Shown here piece after piece: positions 22,357 to 34,383 of a DNA stretch of 64,000 nt. The notes beneath the pieces are model-generated. The model worked only from the letters and a program-made list of their open reading frames with translations, was not told the origin of the DNA and made no database searches. Made by a program: the position numbers and the translations under genes. Each line of letters begins with the position of its first letter. Position 1 is the first letter of the stretch. Origin of the DNA: Gentiana macrophylla (Eukaryota > Streptophyta > Magnoliopsida > Gentianales > Gentianaceae); the NCBI GenBank assembly GCA_026214975.1, contig CM047806.1, forward strand, positions 98,913,811 through 98,977,810. The letters are read 5' to 3'.

Positions 22357-22364
22357 CCGGGTGG

Positions 22365-22560
22365 TCCACGCCGGAGTGTCATTAGATGCCGTCGGTGATT
22401 TGCTTCGAAATTTACTGCGGTCCAGCAAATCTCTTTCTTACTACACTGGTTTCCATGTGCTCGTCCGTCATTTGGAGTGAAGGGAGTCAACGGACAAGGC
22501 TGTCCGGTGAGGAGAGCAGTTTGCGAAGGTCAGGGAAATAAAAGTCGCCAGAGCGGCGTA
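22365..22560 (-). pseudogene. LINE 5' end and start of ORF1
   Basis: The minus strand from about 22560 continues into the LINE ORF1 across the hAT element. A candidate start reads ATGACGGACGAG near 22498, followed by a stop after about 15 codons, so the N-terminus is broken. The call rests on continuity with the ORF1 at 20234-21179. Confidence 0.45.
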
Positions 22561-23335
22561 GCTGGGTTCGTATCCCTCTTTTACTTATGTACAAATGTTA
22601 GCACTTTTATCTAAACTTCTTCTTCTCTCGAACTCTTTGAAAATTGACAAAGAATAAAAAGGAACGATTAATAGTGTAAAGGACCCACTGGAAAACCAAA
22701 CACCTACTCCCCAAGATCCACGGGTGGCATGATAGTGATGATGATGGTGGGCAGGGCATGCCCTTACGACATTTTTAAGCCGGTCGTCGAATTAGACATT
22801 TTAATTCGAAGTTATATATTTATCGATTTAAATTAGGCCATGTAATTTTTTTTTGGGCCTTTACCGATTCGAGTATAATTATTTTTGGGTCTCTATATTA
22901 GGTTGGATCGAATTGTATCTACACGGATTTTTTTTTTCTTTTAGCAAAAGATGTAATGTTAGTAGCCAAGACTGGTTGGTCTAAAACTACCGCCTCCTGC
23001 GCCTTCAAGGTGGGCCGGCCTTGATGGTGGGGAAATTTTATTGTTACTCCATAGGGAGCAATTTTTCAGGGAGATGAACGGGGGATTTTTTTTTTTTTTT
23101 TTTTTTTTGAAAGAGAATTTTCTTGTTTTGACTTTATTTGTTGTCAATATCATTGCTTACATGGATAAGAGAGTTGACATGGTAATTTTCTATTTTCTAT
23201 TGCCATGTCATCATGTTTGCTTGGAAAAATGAACTTAGTCCGCAACGAACAAGACTAATTATGCAAAAAAGTACTGAGAAATTTAGGAGGAAAAAATAAG
23301 ATCAAAATAAGAAATAATGATAAAGAAAAAATAAA
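22561..23335. other. Intergenic, with a T tract
   Basis: I see no gene. There is a run of T at about 23089-23108. Short open frames cross low-complexity sequence only. Confidence 0.5.
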
Positions 23336-23447
23336 TAATGGTTGAGAAGAAAAAAACGCGTATTACTACGTGTGGTTGTAGAAACGTGAGTAGCACACGT
23401 AGTAATACGTCGCGTTTTATTAAATTCAACCACTATTTTTTCTTGTC
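23336..23447. repeat. Short foldback (MITE- or miRNA-like hairpin)
   Basis: The arms cgtattactacgtgtg (23359-23374) and cacacgtagtaatacg (23394-23409) are perfect reverse complements with a 19-base loop. Outside them, aataatggttga and caaccactatt pair again with a few mismatches, so the whole 110-bp segment folds back. No target duplication is obvious. Confidence 0.6.
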
Positions 23448-24440
23448 ATTTTTCCTCATTTTAGATAAAAAGCAATATCCACGACCTTTAACCTTATGCA
23501 AAAATACCGACTTATAGGACTAATTTTGTGATCAAGTAAAATCAGCACTAAATCTGAAAACGTTTAGAGGACTAAAAATACAATTTTGCCTCATTATGAT
23601 GGTAGCCTAGCCTTTGTGAAAACGTGAAAGAATTGTTCTTGTTCAGTTTTAGTTAATTAAGCCGTCCTTGATTGTATCACAACAATTTCATAGAATCGAT
23701 TTTCCCACAGAATGATTCAGCGATCGACACTAGAAAAGGTCGCATATATTGGTTATAAATTTCATAGAATCGACTTTCATACGATCTATTATCTTTGTGG
23801 TGTTCACGTTGTATATCAATATAAAGTAAGTGGTGCAGACAAATAAAGACACTCTTATCCCCTTATCTTACACATATGCAACAACATAATTTGTCTGGTA
23901 TGTTTAATGTTACTGAGCACACCGTAATAACCAAACAAGAAAACATGATCGAGAAAACATTCATTAACGGTATTGCTATTGGCACCACAATCACTAATCT
24001 ATTTTTAGGACACCACAATGAAATTCAATTTTTTTAAAATCGATTTTATGAACAAAACTCGATTATGAAAATGTCAAAAGCAAATTTTGACCTCTCCACA
24101 ATTGAAATTTTTTCGAAGTACGGTGTCCGGATAGATCGACTGTGGTCTTACTAACATTACCCTTTCATTAATCAATTAACAATAAACTTTGAAAGAGGAG
24201 CTATAGATATGTCATTACATGTGTTCTTGTCACTTTATATAAATGTTCGTAGAATAAATTGCAACTCTACCTAAATCATCGGTGAAAAAAAAACTTTAAT
24301 TAACGTTTCTATGATTGCAGGGTGGTGCTGAAAAAAGTATGAAAAAAAAAGAAGTGAAAATGATAGACAAAGACACACATTTAATCTTTTTTGATTGAAT
24401 TCTGATATGCAATCATCTGCAATTAGAAATTATAACCCAA
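23448..24440. other. 3' flank of the pirin gene, no other feature
   Basis: AT-rich sequence. The pirin 3'UTR must lie directly left of 24441 on the minus strand, but no poly(A) signal stands out enough to place its end. Confidence 0.45.
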
Positions 24441-25624
24441 TTATTTTTTGGATCCCCAGTGCCTAGCCATCTCGAATCCATTCTTGGCATACTGATAATC
24501 CTCAATAGCTTGATCGATTTCGGCTCTAGTATTCATCACAAACGGACCATGTTGAACCACCGGCTCGTTAAGCGGTTGTCCACCAATCAAAACGAATCTC
24601 AACGGTGTAGATGCAGACATGTTCCATACACTCAGACCGTCTCCCGGGCCTAAAACCAGAGTATGATGTGCACCGATTGATGACGAATTCGGTACACCAA
24701 ACACGCCTTCGCCTTCAATGGTGTAAACAAATGCATTCCAGGATTGAGGAATGGTCTGATGATGCTGTGCCTTAGGTTTCAGTGTGAAATCCAAGTACAT
24801 AGTAGGTGTTCGAGTATACACCGGAGAATTCACTCCCATGGCTTCTCCGGCTATGACTCGAACCTCAACCCCGTCTTTCACAGCCTTAGGAATTTCACTG
24901 CTCAGCAATTCTTGATAATTCGGCTTAATCCTGCATCATCTTTCACAGTTAGATTATGTAGTCGATGTAAAGTCCTACGTCTGTAAAGTAATAGTAAATA
25001 GTCTGCTCACCCAATATAAGTGTGAGATATAAAATTCTTGTAAACTCGGGTTAGCCTTTTTAGACCAAGCGAGGGCGACAGTCTAATCAGTTGACCGGAT
25101 CATTTATGACTCGTTTAGTGCTACTGGGCCGAGTGCAGTGGCGTTACAAAATGGTATTCAGAGCCAACAATCCGACGGACCTAAATGCCACACCGTGAGA
25201 GACGGTGGAGTCACCTCCAGAAATCCTCTGGTAGGGACGAAACTGGGACAAGTCCTGGCGAGGACGCCAGTCCCTTATAAAAGGGGAAATGGTAAAGTCT
25301 CACATTTGTAAAATAACAGATTTTACATACAAAAGGAGAAAATAACATACATTTTGTCCCTGGCAGCAAGATTGATCCATAGTTGAAGTCCCTTTTGAGT
25401 ACCACCTGCTGCAGGCATTTCAGAGTGGACAATACCTCTACCCGCCGTCATCCACTGCATATAAATCAATATAAAAAAGATTAAACAAACGATATTCGAA
25501 TCAAAATTGACACTTAAAATGAAACGGGGTGACACTCGATTCACCTGAACATCACCGGTATGAATTGTACCCTTGTGACCGGTAAAATCTTGATGAGTAA
25601 ACGATCCCTAAATTCAAAAACCGG

Positions 25625-25662
<38 letters not shown>

Positions 25663-26959
25663 GTAGTCTAGTAAACAAAATCAAGTTATAACATTGAAAT
25701 TTAAACTTTAATTGCTGTATTGAATCAGAATCAAGACCTGCAGCATGTATGTAACAGTCTCGAAACCTGTAAAAACATTCAAATGACTTATCAATCATGT
25801 ACCAAAAAACAAACAATAAGAAACTAATTGTCTGCACCATTTTCGTTATATCCTAACCGATCGGAGACAATGGAATTTAAACAGATACAGTATTCCTGAA
25901 GAATACGAAAACATTCAAACCTCTGTGCGGGTGATCGGGAAATCCTGCAGGAGCAGCAACTGTGGGAAAAAAAACAGAAGTATACATCAACATATGGATC
26001 AACAAATAATCAAAATGCAAAATGATGACATGGCTGTTCACACAGTTACATAAAACACAAAAGGCCACCAACTTTGATCAAATAACTATGAAGAATACAG
26101 GTACAAAAGTCAATTTCACAAAACAATATATATATGTGTATGCAGATGTTACAAGAATGCTCTTCGTACCGGTAAATTCGTCCAGCATTAGGAAAGGATC
26201 AAGAAACTTCAGTTCAGGCCTGTGGATTGGTTCAGTAGAAAAGAAAAAAATCAATCACCAGAAAACGAATACATTTTCTCAAAAACAGAATTTCAGAACA
26301 GATCTTCATCATCATCAACTACAACAACAACCATACTACTATGCTATCATCTAACCAAAATTAATCCAGTTGACAAGAAATCAGGAGAAGTTAAGCTTAA
26401 AAAAAACGAAAAATTGTAAAATTGGACTCATAACTTTTAAGATAGTACTATTTTTTGTCTCATACTAAATTGGCCTCGTAGCTTTAGCATGGTACCGATT
26501 ATGGTCTAATACGATTCCAGTTTAGCAATTTTGGGGAAATAACTTAAAATGACTAAAACTAAGTCAGCAATTTTTGTCTCTTAACTGTTCTAACGTAGCA
26601 ATTTTGGTCTCGTTAAATGTGTCCTGAAATCGAGAAGTTATGAAACCAAAACTGGTATCATCCAAAGTTATGAGGCCAATTTTGATCTACTAGAATCTTT
26701 ATAGACCAAAATTTGGTCCCACAACCGAATTTTACAAAACACTCAATCTTAAATTCTCCAAAATTCTGTTCCTAAAAAAATAATTAAAAAAAAATCCTCC
26801 AAAATTCTGAAATGAAAACTGAATCGAAATATAAAAGTTTTACCGTCCAATGCTTCTCCTAACGACAGCACCCACCCCTTCACTTTGTGAATGAGCCAAG
26901 ACCTTTTTGACAACAATTCTGGGCTTTTCAAACCCACCACATTGATTTGAAGCAGACAT
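24441..26959 (-). CDS. Pirin-like protein, complete seven-exon gene (296 aa)
   Basis: Exons on the minus strand are 26959-26844, 26219-26170, 25959-25921, 25766-25738, 25607-25545, 25454-25351 and 24930-24441. All introns are GT-AG, and the joined frame is 891 bp including TAA. Pirins are bicupin Fe-binding nuclear or cytosolic proteins; plant members are linked to G-protein signalling and seed germination, and some pirins have quercetinase activity. The four metal ligands of the N-terminal cupin are present as H65 and H67 (GFPDHPHRGF), H109 and E111 (GRGIVHSEMP). WMTAGRG, LQLWINL and YTRTPTMYLDFTL are also pirin signatures. The length matches the family (about 290). The start was chosen at MSASNQ because plant pirins begin there, but an upstream in-frame ATG is possible. 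A broken duplicate lies at 388-5565. Confidence 0.95.
24966..25320 (+). mobile_element. TRIM-like mini LTR element in pirin intron 6
   Basis: A 183-bp LTR-like unit (24966-25148) begins tgtaaagtcctac and ends gcgttaca. It is followed by aaatggtattcagagcc, close to the initiator-Met primer binding site. A purine tract (aaaaggggaaa) then precedes tggtaaagtctcac at 25291, which looks like the start of a second LTR that is cut short. The interior is about 140 bp with no coding capacity. This fits a terminal-repeat retrotransposon in miniature. The element lies inside the 420-bp intron 6, so the exons are not disturbed. Confidence 0.5.
25625..25660. repeat. A tract in pirin intron 4
   Basis: This is an uninterrupted run of A on the plus strand (T on the coding strand), ending about 18 bases upstream of the exon 5 acceptor on the minus strand. 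It serves as, or adjoins, the polypyrimidine tract. Confidence 0.8.
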
Positions 26960-27064
26960 GATCTTCCTCAAAATACAAGATTCGACCCTCTTTTCCTTTC
27001 TCTTACAGCAAATTTTTGGTGCTATGAAATTCAACAGAAAATTTCTCGATACACTTCCTATCAT
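26960..27064 (-). other. Open in-frame extension upstream of the pirin start
   Basis: From an upstream ATG at 27064, the frame is open for 35 codons into MSASNQ. It begins MIGSVSRNF and is basic (many K and R, few acidic residues). The broken pirin copy keeps the same frame open, beginning MIGSLSRNL, despite a 24-base difference that preserves phase. Either this is a real N-terminal extension, perhaps an organelle-targeting presequence, or it is a 5'UTR open by chance. Confidence 0.45.
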
Positions 27065-27300
27065 ATACAAACAAAAAAAAAAGCTAGAGCCGTCTGAAAT
27101 TGTGTGGGTTTCTAATACGTGATTGACAACGAATCCCAGCTTAATATATTTGGGGGTCAACTATTTGACAAATTTTAAAGACGTAGATGCATTGATTGTG
27201 AAGATTCTGATAATGGAAAAATATTAGCAGGTGGGCCCATATCCTTTGCCATTTGAACCGACTATCTGATGACGCCATACCCATGTCACGGTGACGGCGG
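27065..27300 (-). promoter_or_regulatory. Pirin 5' flank shared with the duplicate
   Basis: 27180-27300 matches 5441-5565 almost base for base (gaagattctgataatggaaa, gacgccatacccatgtca). The duplication therefore included upstream DNA. Homology ends at about 27300, giving the right breakpoint. No clear TATA box was fixed. Confidence 0.55.
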
Positions 27301-27524
27301 GCTTTGTGAAAACGTGGAAGACCTGCTATAGCCTGGTTTGGCTACATGTATGACTTGGTGGTTCAGATCGGAAATTATATTTCATTATTTGCCAATTGTC
27401 TCACATGGTTAAAAATAATTTATGAATTTAAAATTTTATGATTGGGTTAAATAGTGATGAAATGGTGTCGCTGGACAACTATAAAATCACCGAGACTTTA
27501 GAGATCGGTTTATTAAAAAACAAA

Positions 27525-27696
27525 GAGAAATGATACGGACACAACGAAAGTACACAACCAATTGCCACAACAGTGATATACCCCATTAGTTTTTGTGTCA
27601 ACTATATTGATTGATCTTAGTCCCATAAAAACCAATGGTGTAGATCACCGTTGTTGCAATTGGTTGTGTAATTTCGTTGTGCCCGCATCATTCCTC
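27525..27696. mobile_element. MITE with ~60-bp terminal inverted repeats
   Basis: The left end gagaaatgatacggacacaa and the right end (reverse complement gaggaatgatgcgggcacaa) continue as inverted repeats through acacaaccaattgc to about ccatt. Only about 50 bp remain in the middle. Long inverted ends suggest a Mutator-type MITE. I could not fix the target duplication. Confidence 0.65.
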
Positions 27697-27837
27697 GAAA
27701 ATAAATATGATTTTTTTAAAGATAAAAAAAAACATTTATTCAATTTTAACCGGTAACGAAGCCCAAATTACCTTAATGAGAAAAGTTATAAAGATAAGCA
27801 TGCAAACTTAATTTAACAATCATCAATAACGTTTCCA

Positions 27838-28090
27838 TGTATGAAAAATCAGAATCCTCCAAGATCAATTTTCGATATCACGTAAGGGAATCTCTCGTGA
27901 AGACGCCGCTAAAGATTTCCACGTAATGGTTAAGAAGATAGCGTGATATACCGCTAGACCTTCGCCCACCTCAATTTTGAGACCACTATCTAGCTTTCTT
28001 GAGAGTGAATGCTTAATGTCACTATTGGTATTTCTAAGCATCCCTCCAATAGCATCAAATTGTCCTAGAAAATCCACATTGACATTGAAC
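27838..28090 (-). pseudogene. Unrecognised coding-like remnant
   Basis: A minus-strand frame of 70 codons (28077-27865) has ordinary amino-acid composition (LRNTNSDIKHSLSRKLDSG, then EVGEGLAVYHAIF) and remains open a little upstream. It matches no family I can name. The local GC content is higher than its surroundings, which is why I list it. It could be a fragment of a transposon RNase H-like domain, but that is a guess. Confidence 0.25.
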
Positions 28091-28167
28091 TATACACAAT
28101 CCAGGGGTGAGGGTTTCAATGCATAATTCAACACTGCGGTTTAAAGAGGCTTGAGAAGAAACCGGTT

Positions 28168-29317
28168 GTGTGATACCCTGAGTTTAATTTTACAGATACA
28201 GGTCAAGTGACGTTGTTAGCATGTTTTCTCTTATGTATAAGTTAGGGTTGACATGCTAGTTAGTTGGTTGTGTTGAACCTTTGTTAGGGGATGAATACTT
28301 CCTAGTAGAAGAATTTATGAGGCTGATATTACCCCTATTGATCCAGGTAAGGACTCATACATCAAAACAATTATAGCACTTTATCTGTAAACATGTGTTT
28401 TGGTGATTTTTTGTTAAAATGCTTATGTTTTGCATCTCAATTTTGTTAAATACTGTGTATGTGGATTAGACCAGCACGTTATAGATAAGAACTCCGATTT
28501 GGAACATATTTGGTTGTTGGCCACCGTCTCGGCGGCAGGTAAACCACCTTCTAAGCGTGAGCTTTCTTTCCGAAAAATATTCTGCAGTAGTTGTATATAT
28601 TATGGAAATTAAATAATCAGATTTATGATTTTGTATGAGTAATCTTTAAAAATTATGGATTAATGACATTAGAAATCATGTTAAAGAATTTATATGGTAG
28701 ATGATCATGTTCATGTTTTAGTTAGTAATCTAGAAGAGTTTCGTGATTGTTATGTGTTATAGATATCATGCCTATATGATTTTATGTGATTATAAACATG
28801 GTACTTGCTTTAACATGTGGGATCCTTGAATGTGTTTTATTTGTTAAATGTTAATGATATAGAACTCTTGTTGTAGTAGTGTTCAAAGGTTATTACATGA
28901 TGATAGAAAGAATGTTCTTAACATCTTATATAATAGTATGTGCTAGTTGACATATACTTATTATGGGATCTAGTAAGCATGTTATTGGATTATTTGGTAT
29001 ATGAGATGTTTATGGTTTATGAGTACAAATCATGTTATGAAAACGAAATCATATAATGTCATGAAAAGAAAATGAAAAGTAAAGATGTTAAAAAGCATAA
29101 CGAGATGCATTAAGCAGACGCTCATGGTCAAGTACTTTGATAGCAATAAAGATGATGAATCCCCGTGGGTCCTTGGCATCAGTCCTCGTTCATGGGCAAA
29201 AATAGTGAATATATATATGCCGAGGCGGTTAAAAGGCCCCGACCATGGGAGACAATAGTGGTCGATCTTCCGGTTTGTTAAAAGGCCCTTCATATGGGGA
29301 AAAATAGACATGGTGTG
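28168..29317 (+). mobile_element. Probable LTR fragment, cut by a Copia insertion
   Basis: The stretch starts tgtgataccctgag and ends in GC-richer sequence (ccgaggcggttaaaaggcccc, cttccggtttgttaaaaggcc) like the middle of long Gypsy LTRs. It carries no frames. At 29318 it is interrupted by the start of the Copia LTR. The matching right half was not found in the window. Confidence 0.35.
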
Positions 29318-31256
29318 TGTTGAAATAGTGTCCTAAACCCAATCGGGTTGGACCGGATCCGACCGGGTCGGATCATTTGTACTATTTCTTTATGTTTATA
29401 CATATATATTAAATGGCTTTTTTCGTTGTCATATATATGTTCTTTTAAAGAACCAATTATGAATTGTTATATGATAACGCCCTTAGTATTAAATCGTGAT
29501 AGAGAAACCATGATAGGTGATTATGGTTGATGAGATCTCTAATCACTTTAATAAGTTTAATACTTAAATGTCTCTAGGCCGATGTACTATTAAACAGGCA
29601 TTGATAGTATAAAACAGACTAGCACGTATTAGATGTCTTCTGCCTTTAGAGGCGAGGATAGATCTCGTCTCATCGAGCGTAGAGACACTTGGGTATGACG
29701 TGGACGTGTATTAGAGAAACGCGACGTTAGATCGACCCACTTACACGATAAGTGTCACGCTATGTGGCGGTTGTGTAATTATCCTTAAGACCGAGTCTTC
29801 ATGGCATCACGCGGTGTGGATTGTCATGCTTTGACACTATTGAGGTTTCAGCCAGCCATGGGGCGATCATGCGGTAGTGATTGGGTGTGACATCAAGCAC
29901 GCGGAGTATACATGATTGGTCGTCTGGGAATCGCGTACACTTATTAGTAGGGGTAAATATCCGAAAGGGCCTTCTTATAAGGAATGTCTTGTTCTCGTGA
30001 ATCTTTGCAAAGTGGGAGTAAACGTGTTACTTCGAGAGAACTTGATATCCAGATTATAAGATACGGTTCTTAACGATGTACGACCGTATGGATATTGTTA
30101 CAGCGATAGGATTGTAAGTTACACGGCAACTGTTGGTAGTAGTCATTGCATTTGACTCTTCCGATGATTGGGGGTCACGGTGTGTTGCTAGACGCTATCC
30201 CGTGATCGTTAGGCATGAAGGGTATTTTAGTAATTTGCACTTTGTGTCTACGGCCAACATATTCGGAAGTCTATCGGGTCACACACATATGAACATCGTG
30301 CCGGATTAAAATGTGGTTATAGATGATAACCAAATAAGAAAAGTTTATCTCGAGGCTATAAGGGTTATAGTGGCAAATTAATATGGTGGTATTTATTTAT
30401 TATGAATAAATATAATACAAGATATTAATTATGATGATTAATTGAATATGTATATTGATACATATATTTTCGAAATTAATGATATATGATATATATTGAT
30501 TTTGCAAATTAATTAATCATAGCATTATATTAATTAAAGAATTTTTCATAAGTCAATTTTGGAAGGTTGGGGCGCCACTTTATTTGTGTGTATGACACAC
30601 TTGGATTGTGCAATTTAATTAATAAGTTTACCATAATATTAATATGTGATATTAATTGATTTGAGAAAATAGATTTATGGTAATAATATATTTTACATTC
30701 AATATAAGATATTGAGAAAAATAAATTATGGGTTCATTTAATATAAGATATTAAATTAAATGAGATAAATCAATCACATTAATTATGTTTCCTTATTTTA
30801 TTGGAAAGAGATTTTTCTTCTCCTCCTCTCCAAGTAATAGGGGCGCCTCTCTTTAGTATAAATAAGAGGGCTTGCCAAGCTCTTTGGTACACCATTCTTC
30901 CAAGAGCAATTGTTCTTGTGAAAAATTGCAAGAACTCATAGTTCTTGTGTAAGAAAGAGGGGGCTTCCTATAGTGAGTTTGTGATGGAGGAAAAAGTCGG
31001 TCTAGCAACCGGAGCTTTCAATAGCAATCCATGGTGGGATTCCGGCGGGTCGTTCGTGTGGATCAAGCGGTAGAGGCCGAACACTGGGCGGCTCCATGTC
31101 GAACTACTCTCCTCAGACGGTCAAAGCGCCGATCTTTTAGATCAACCAAGGTAATCGCCGTCTTTAGTTTATTCGTTTATTGCTTAAACGAAGTCGATCT
31201 TGGGAAAAAGGAAATCAAAATTTTGAATTCGCTGCGTTCCGCGTTGATTTCTAACA
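29318..31256 (+). repeat. 5' LTR of Copia element B (1939 bp)
   Basis: It is the reverse complement of the LTRs at 34384-36357 and 41778-43755, with scattered substitutions and indels. A TATA-like tataaataagagg near 30858 is probably the transcription start region. Confidence 0.85.
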
Positions 31257-34200
31257 AATTGGTATCGAGAGCGAGCTTGAGCTTAAGCAATAAGCGTGTT
31301 TATTTGCATAGTTAATTTTATCGCTTAAATCACGAATTTAAAGATGATATATTTTGATTCAGAAACGATACACAAAAAGAAATTTTTGTTTTGTGTATTT
31401 TATGTTTCAATATAAGTTCATAGTTGTGATTGTACGATAGATGCAAGATTTAAATCACGTAAGACGATGAGTCGAGGTTGAGTGATGGATTCTCGGTGAA
31501 CCCACTCTTCGATAATTCGATGTGCTCGATTTTTCATCCCGTGATATTGATTGTGCATAGACATCTCGTTGTTTAGTAGTGTCATGGTTTATGAAACCAA
31601 CAACGTCCCTTTCGATTACGAATCAAAAGGAAAGAAACAAGAGAGAGATTTAATTTTAATTTAATTTTAGAATAGTTCTAATCAATTAAAATTAAAATTA
31701 AAATCATTTAAAATTAATCGTTAATTTTATTTCGATTAAAATAATTTAATTAATTAAATGTTAATTAGTTAATTGATTAGATAAAATTATTTAATGGATT
31801 AAATGTTAATTGATTAATTAAGACGCATGTAGTTAAATTTAATTTTATCTTTTTCATAAGATATATTGTATGGATTAGATAGTGTAGATATAATATGATT
31901 ATATAGACCCCGATTGATCATGGACTCGACCGATAGGATAGATGTGAATGATTTAATTTTCTGTTGGTTGAAAAGATGTCCTAGGCCGTTATGAAGAACG
32001 TGACCTAGTTTATTTTCGGCATTTATCCCATTCCCGTTGGCTCCTCTGTGTGGCGGGTATATTAGATAGAATTGAATGTAACAAGAATGGAGCGGAAGAT
32101 GGAGACCAAAGAAAGACGAAACAAAGATCCCATTGGAGAATGGCGCATTGAAGATCCTATTGGCGGTTGCGGCTAACCTTAGATTGTGACCCGCGGTTTC
32201 ATCGACTTGTATTCGAAACCGCACTCAGGAAAAGTCCATGATCATACCGGTTACTTTACGCATTTATTTATTTTGTGCTTGTATTTATTTTATATGATAC
32301 GATAGATGCATGTATAGCACGATCTAGATGAATGTGTAGGATGTATGTCTATAGAGATAGATATTTATAATTGATGAGACCGTAATCGAAATTAATTAAG
32401 TGAATTAATTTAAAATTACTCCCACAACAAAAATCAAGTCTAAAATTGTCTCCTAATATTATAGCGACGGTGAAGAGCCTTTGTTCGGATCCAACTGATC
32501 GCCCTCGTCGGGAGTTGACCTACCACGGGTATATCGTCGTTATTGAGATATGATCGTAAAGAGATCTCACGAATATTGGGTTATGACTTGACTAGAGTAT
32601 TGCGGTGATTGGCCTCGTCAGGACCGTCTTATTCAGAGGCAAGGGTTGGCTACCACATAAAGATGTGAATTGTCAAAGAGTTGACTAGTCAACCACCAAG
32701 AGTCACATAGAGATGTGATTGGTAAGAGTTACATACCTTTCAAATTATTCCGGTTGATCGGCCTCGTCGGGAATCCGGGTAACGAGATGGGATCTTGGCC
32801 ACTAAAGAATTTTGGAAAATTCTTGAAAGTCAATTGGGAGTAGTTGATTAGTGGGAGCAAAATCATAAATCATAAGACCATTTTTGATTTTTGCGTGTAT
32901 AAACAAACAACACTCTTTTATTTTCATTTTTTATGTTGTAGTTAGCAAACTTTATATTTATGTTTTATTCTCGATTAGTAAAACCAAACATGATCATTAC
33001 CTTTTGAGAATCGTTCTCAAATATGGTTAAGTAGTTTTAATCCTTTTAAAATAAGCAATGACACGAGCAATCCCGTTATAGTAGTTAGAGACAAGGAGAC
33101 TACATAATTGATGTTGTACTCCGAGACTTTAATTACTAAAGGAAAGCGAAGCTCATGATATTGGATACGATCCAAGATGATCATTCATCACACGATGACA
33201 AATAATTCAAACGTTGAATGAGAATGACCATGTCTAATTTTGGAAAGGTTGTTTTCAAAATTAAAAGATTTAAGTAACGACTTAATTCTATCATTGCTTA
33301 AAGGTTAATTAAATAGTTAATGTTTTGAATGCAATTCAGAAGGTTAAATAAACTATTTAATAAATTTAGATTTTCTTGTGATCTTTCTTAAGTCTTATGA
33401 ACACTACAATAAGAAACTTTTACAAGTACTTAAAGGATTAAAAGGTTAGTATGTGTGCTTAAATAGAGAACTTATCAAGTTTCTATTATAGGCAAGTGAG
33501 TTGAGATAAATCTTTCCAAATTAAAAGTCGACTCTAAGATATATGATACCTTACGAGTGTGATTAAATTAGAAAGATTGAATAACAGATATGGAAGGTGA
33601 AACAAACGTTGTAACACTTACCATATTCTGGATCTAGCAAACTGAAAGGGGAAAAAAATAAATGTTATTATGTTCCGGTTCTTATGAAGGACAAACTTTC
33701 AGTTATTTGTTAGGATTTAAAAGACATATTCAATTGTAAGGAATAAATGTTATTCCGATAAATTTGGAAGGTCACTGAATCCAACATACTAGATTGATGT
33801 CACTATATAGTTGATATATGTGATGAGATCTCAACTAAATATTTGTATGGCTGTTATCCTTGATTTGTGGTTGTTCTAGGGACAGTCTCTCTGGAAGGGA
33901 AGCGTGTAATTGAGCGTCATTCTGATGATGCTGAACTATATGATTATGAATCATATGGGTTATACGTACCTCATCCAAAGAGGACTAAAATACCCTTTTA
34001 AGAAAAGGTTATGAAACCTAGAAGTTTGACTAGAGCCTAAACATACCGATGGTTGTTGGCTCATGATAGTTAATATCACAAATAAATGTTTATTAATCTC
34101 TATGACTATTTTTAGAAATAGTTGAACGTACTTATTGAAGTACGACAATTCGGAAAGCCCGAAAAGTTCGAGCTAGTTCGAATATGAGATTGATGAGCTA

Positions 34201-34383
34201 CTTAGGAATTAATCTTCAATTGGATTGAAGTGATTAATACCTGAAGGGTGTTTCAGAAGTCATCTGAAAAGCATAAGATTCTCCCTTGGAGGATACCATC
34301 TTTGAGATACGCAATCAGATTGTGTTCCTTAAATGGAAACAACATTTTATATGATAAAAATGTGATGCAAGCCATGCAAAGTA
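29318..34383 (+). mobile_element. Copia element B (Angela/Tork-like), plus orientation, truncated
   Basis: The 5' LTR at 29318-31256 starts tgttgaaatagtgtcc and ends ctaaca. A primer binding site tggtatcgagagc follows at 31260. The internal part (31257-34383) corresponds, in reverse complement, to about 38240-41777 of element A but has diverged. For example, gatcggcctcgtcggga here stands where element A has ggtggtcgatc words, and the 41090-41640 block of A is absent. Copy B stops at 34383 where element A starts in opposite orientation. No intact frame remains. Confidence 0.8.

Noticed and set aside
31260..31272. Possible tRNA gene at tggtatcgagagc
   Set aside because: This is only a short tRNA-complementary primer binding site next to an LTR. 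No cloverleaf is present.
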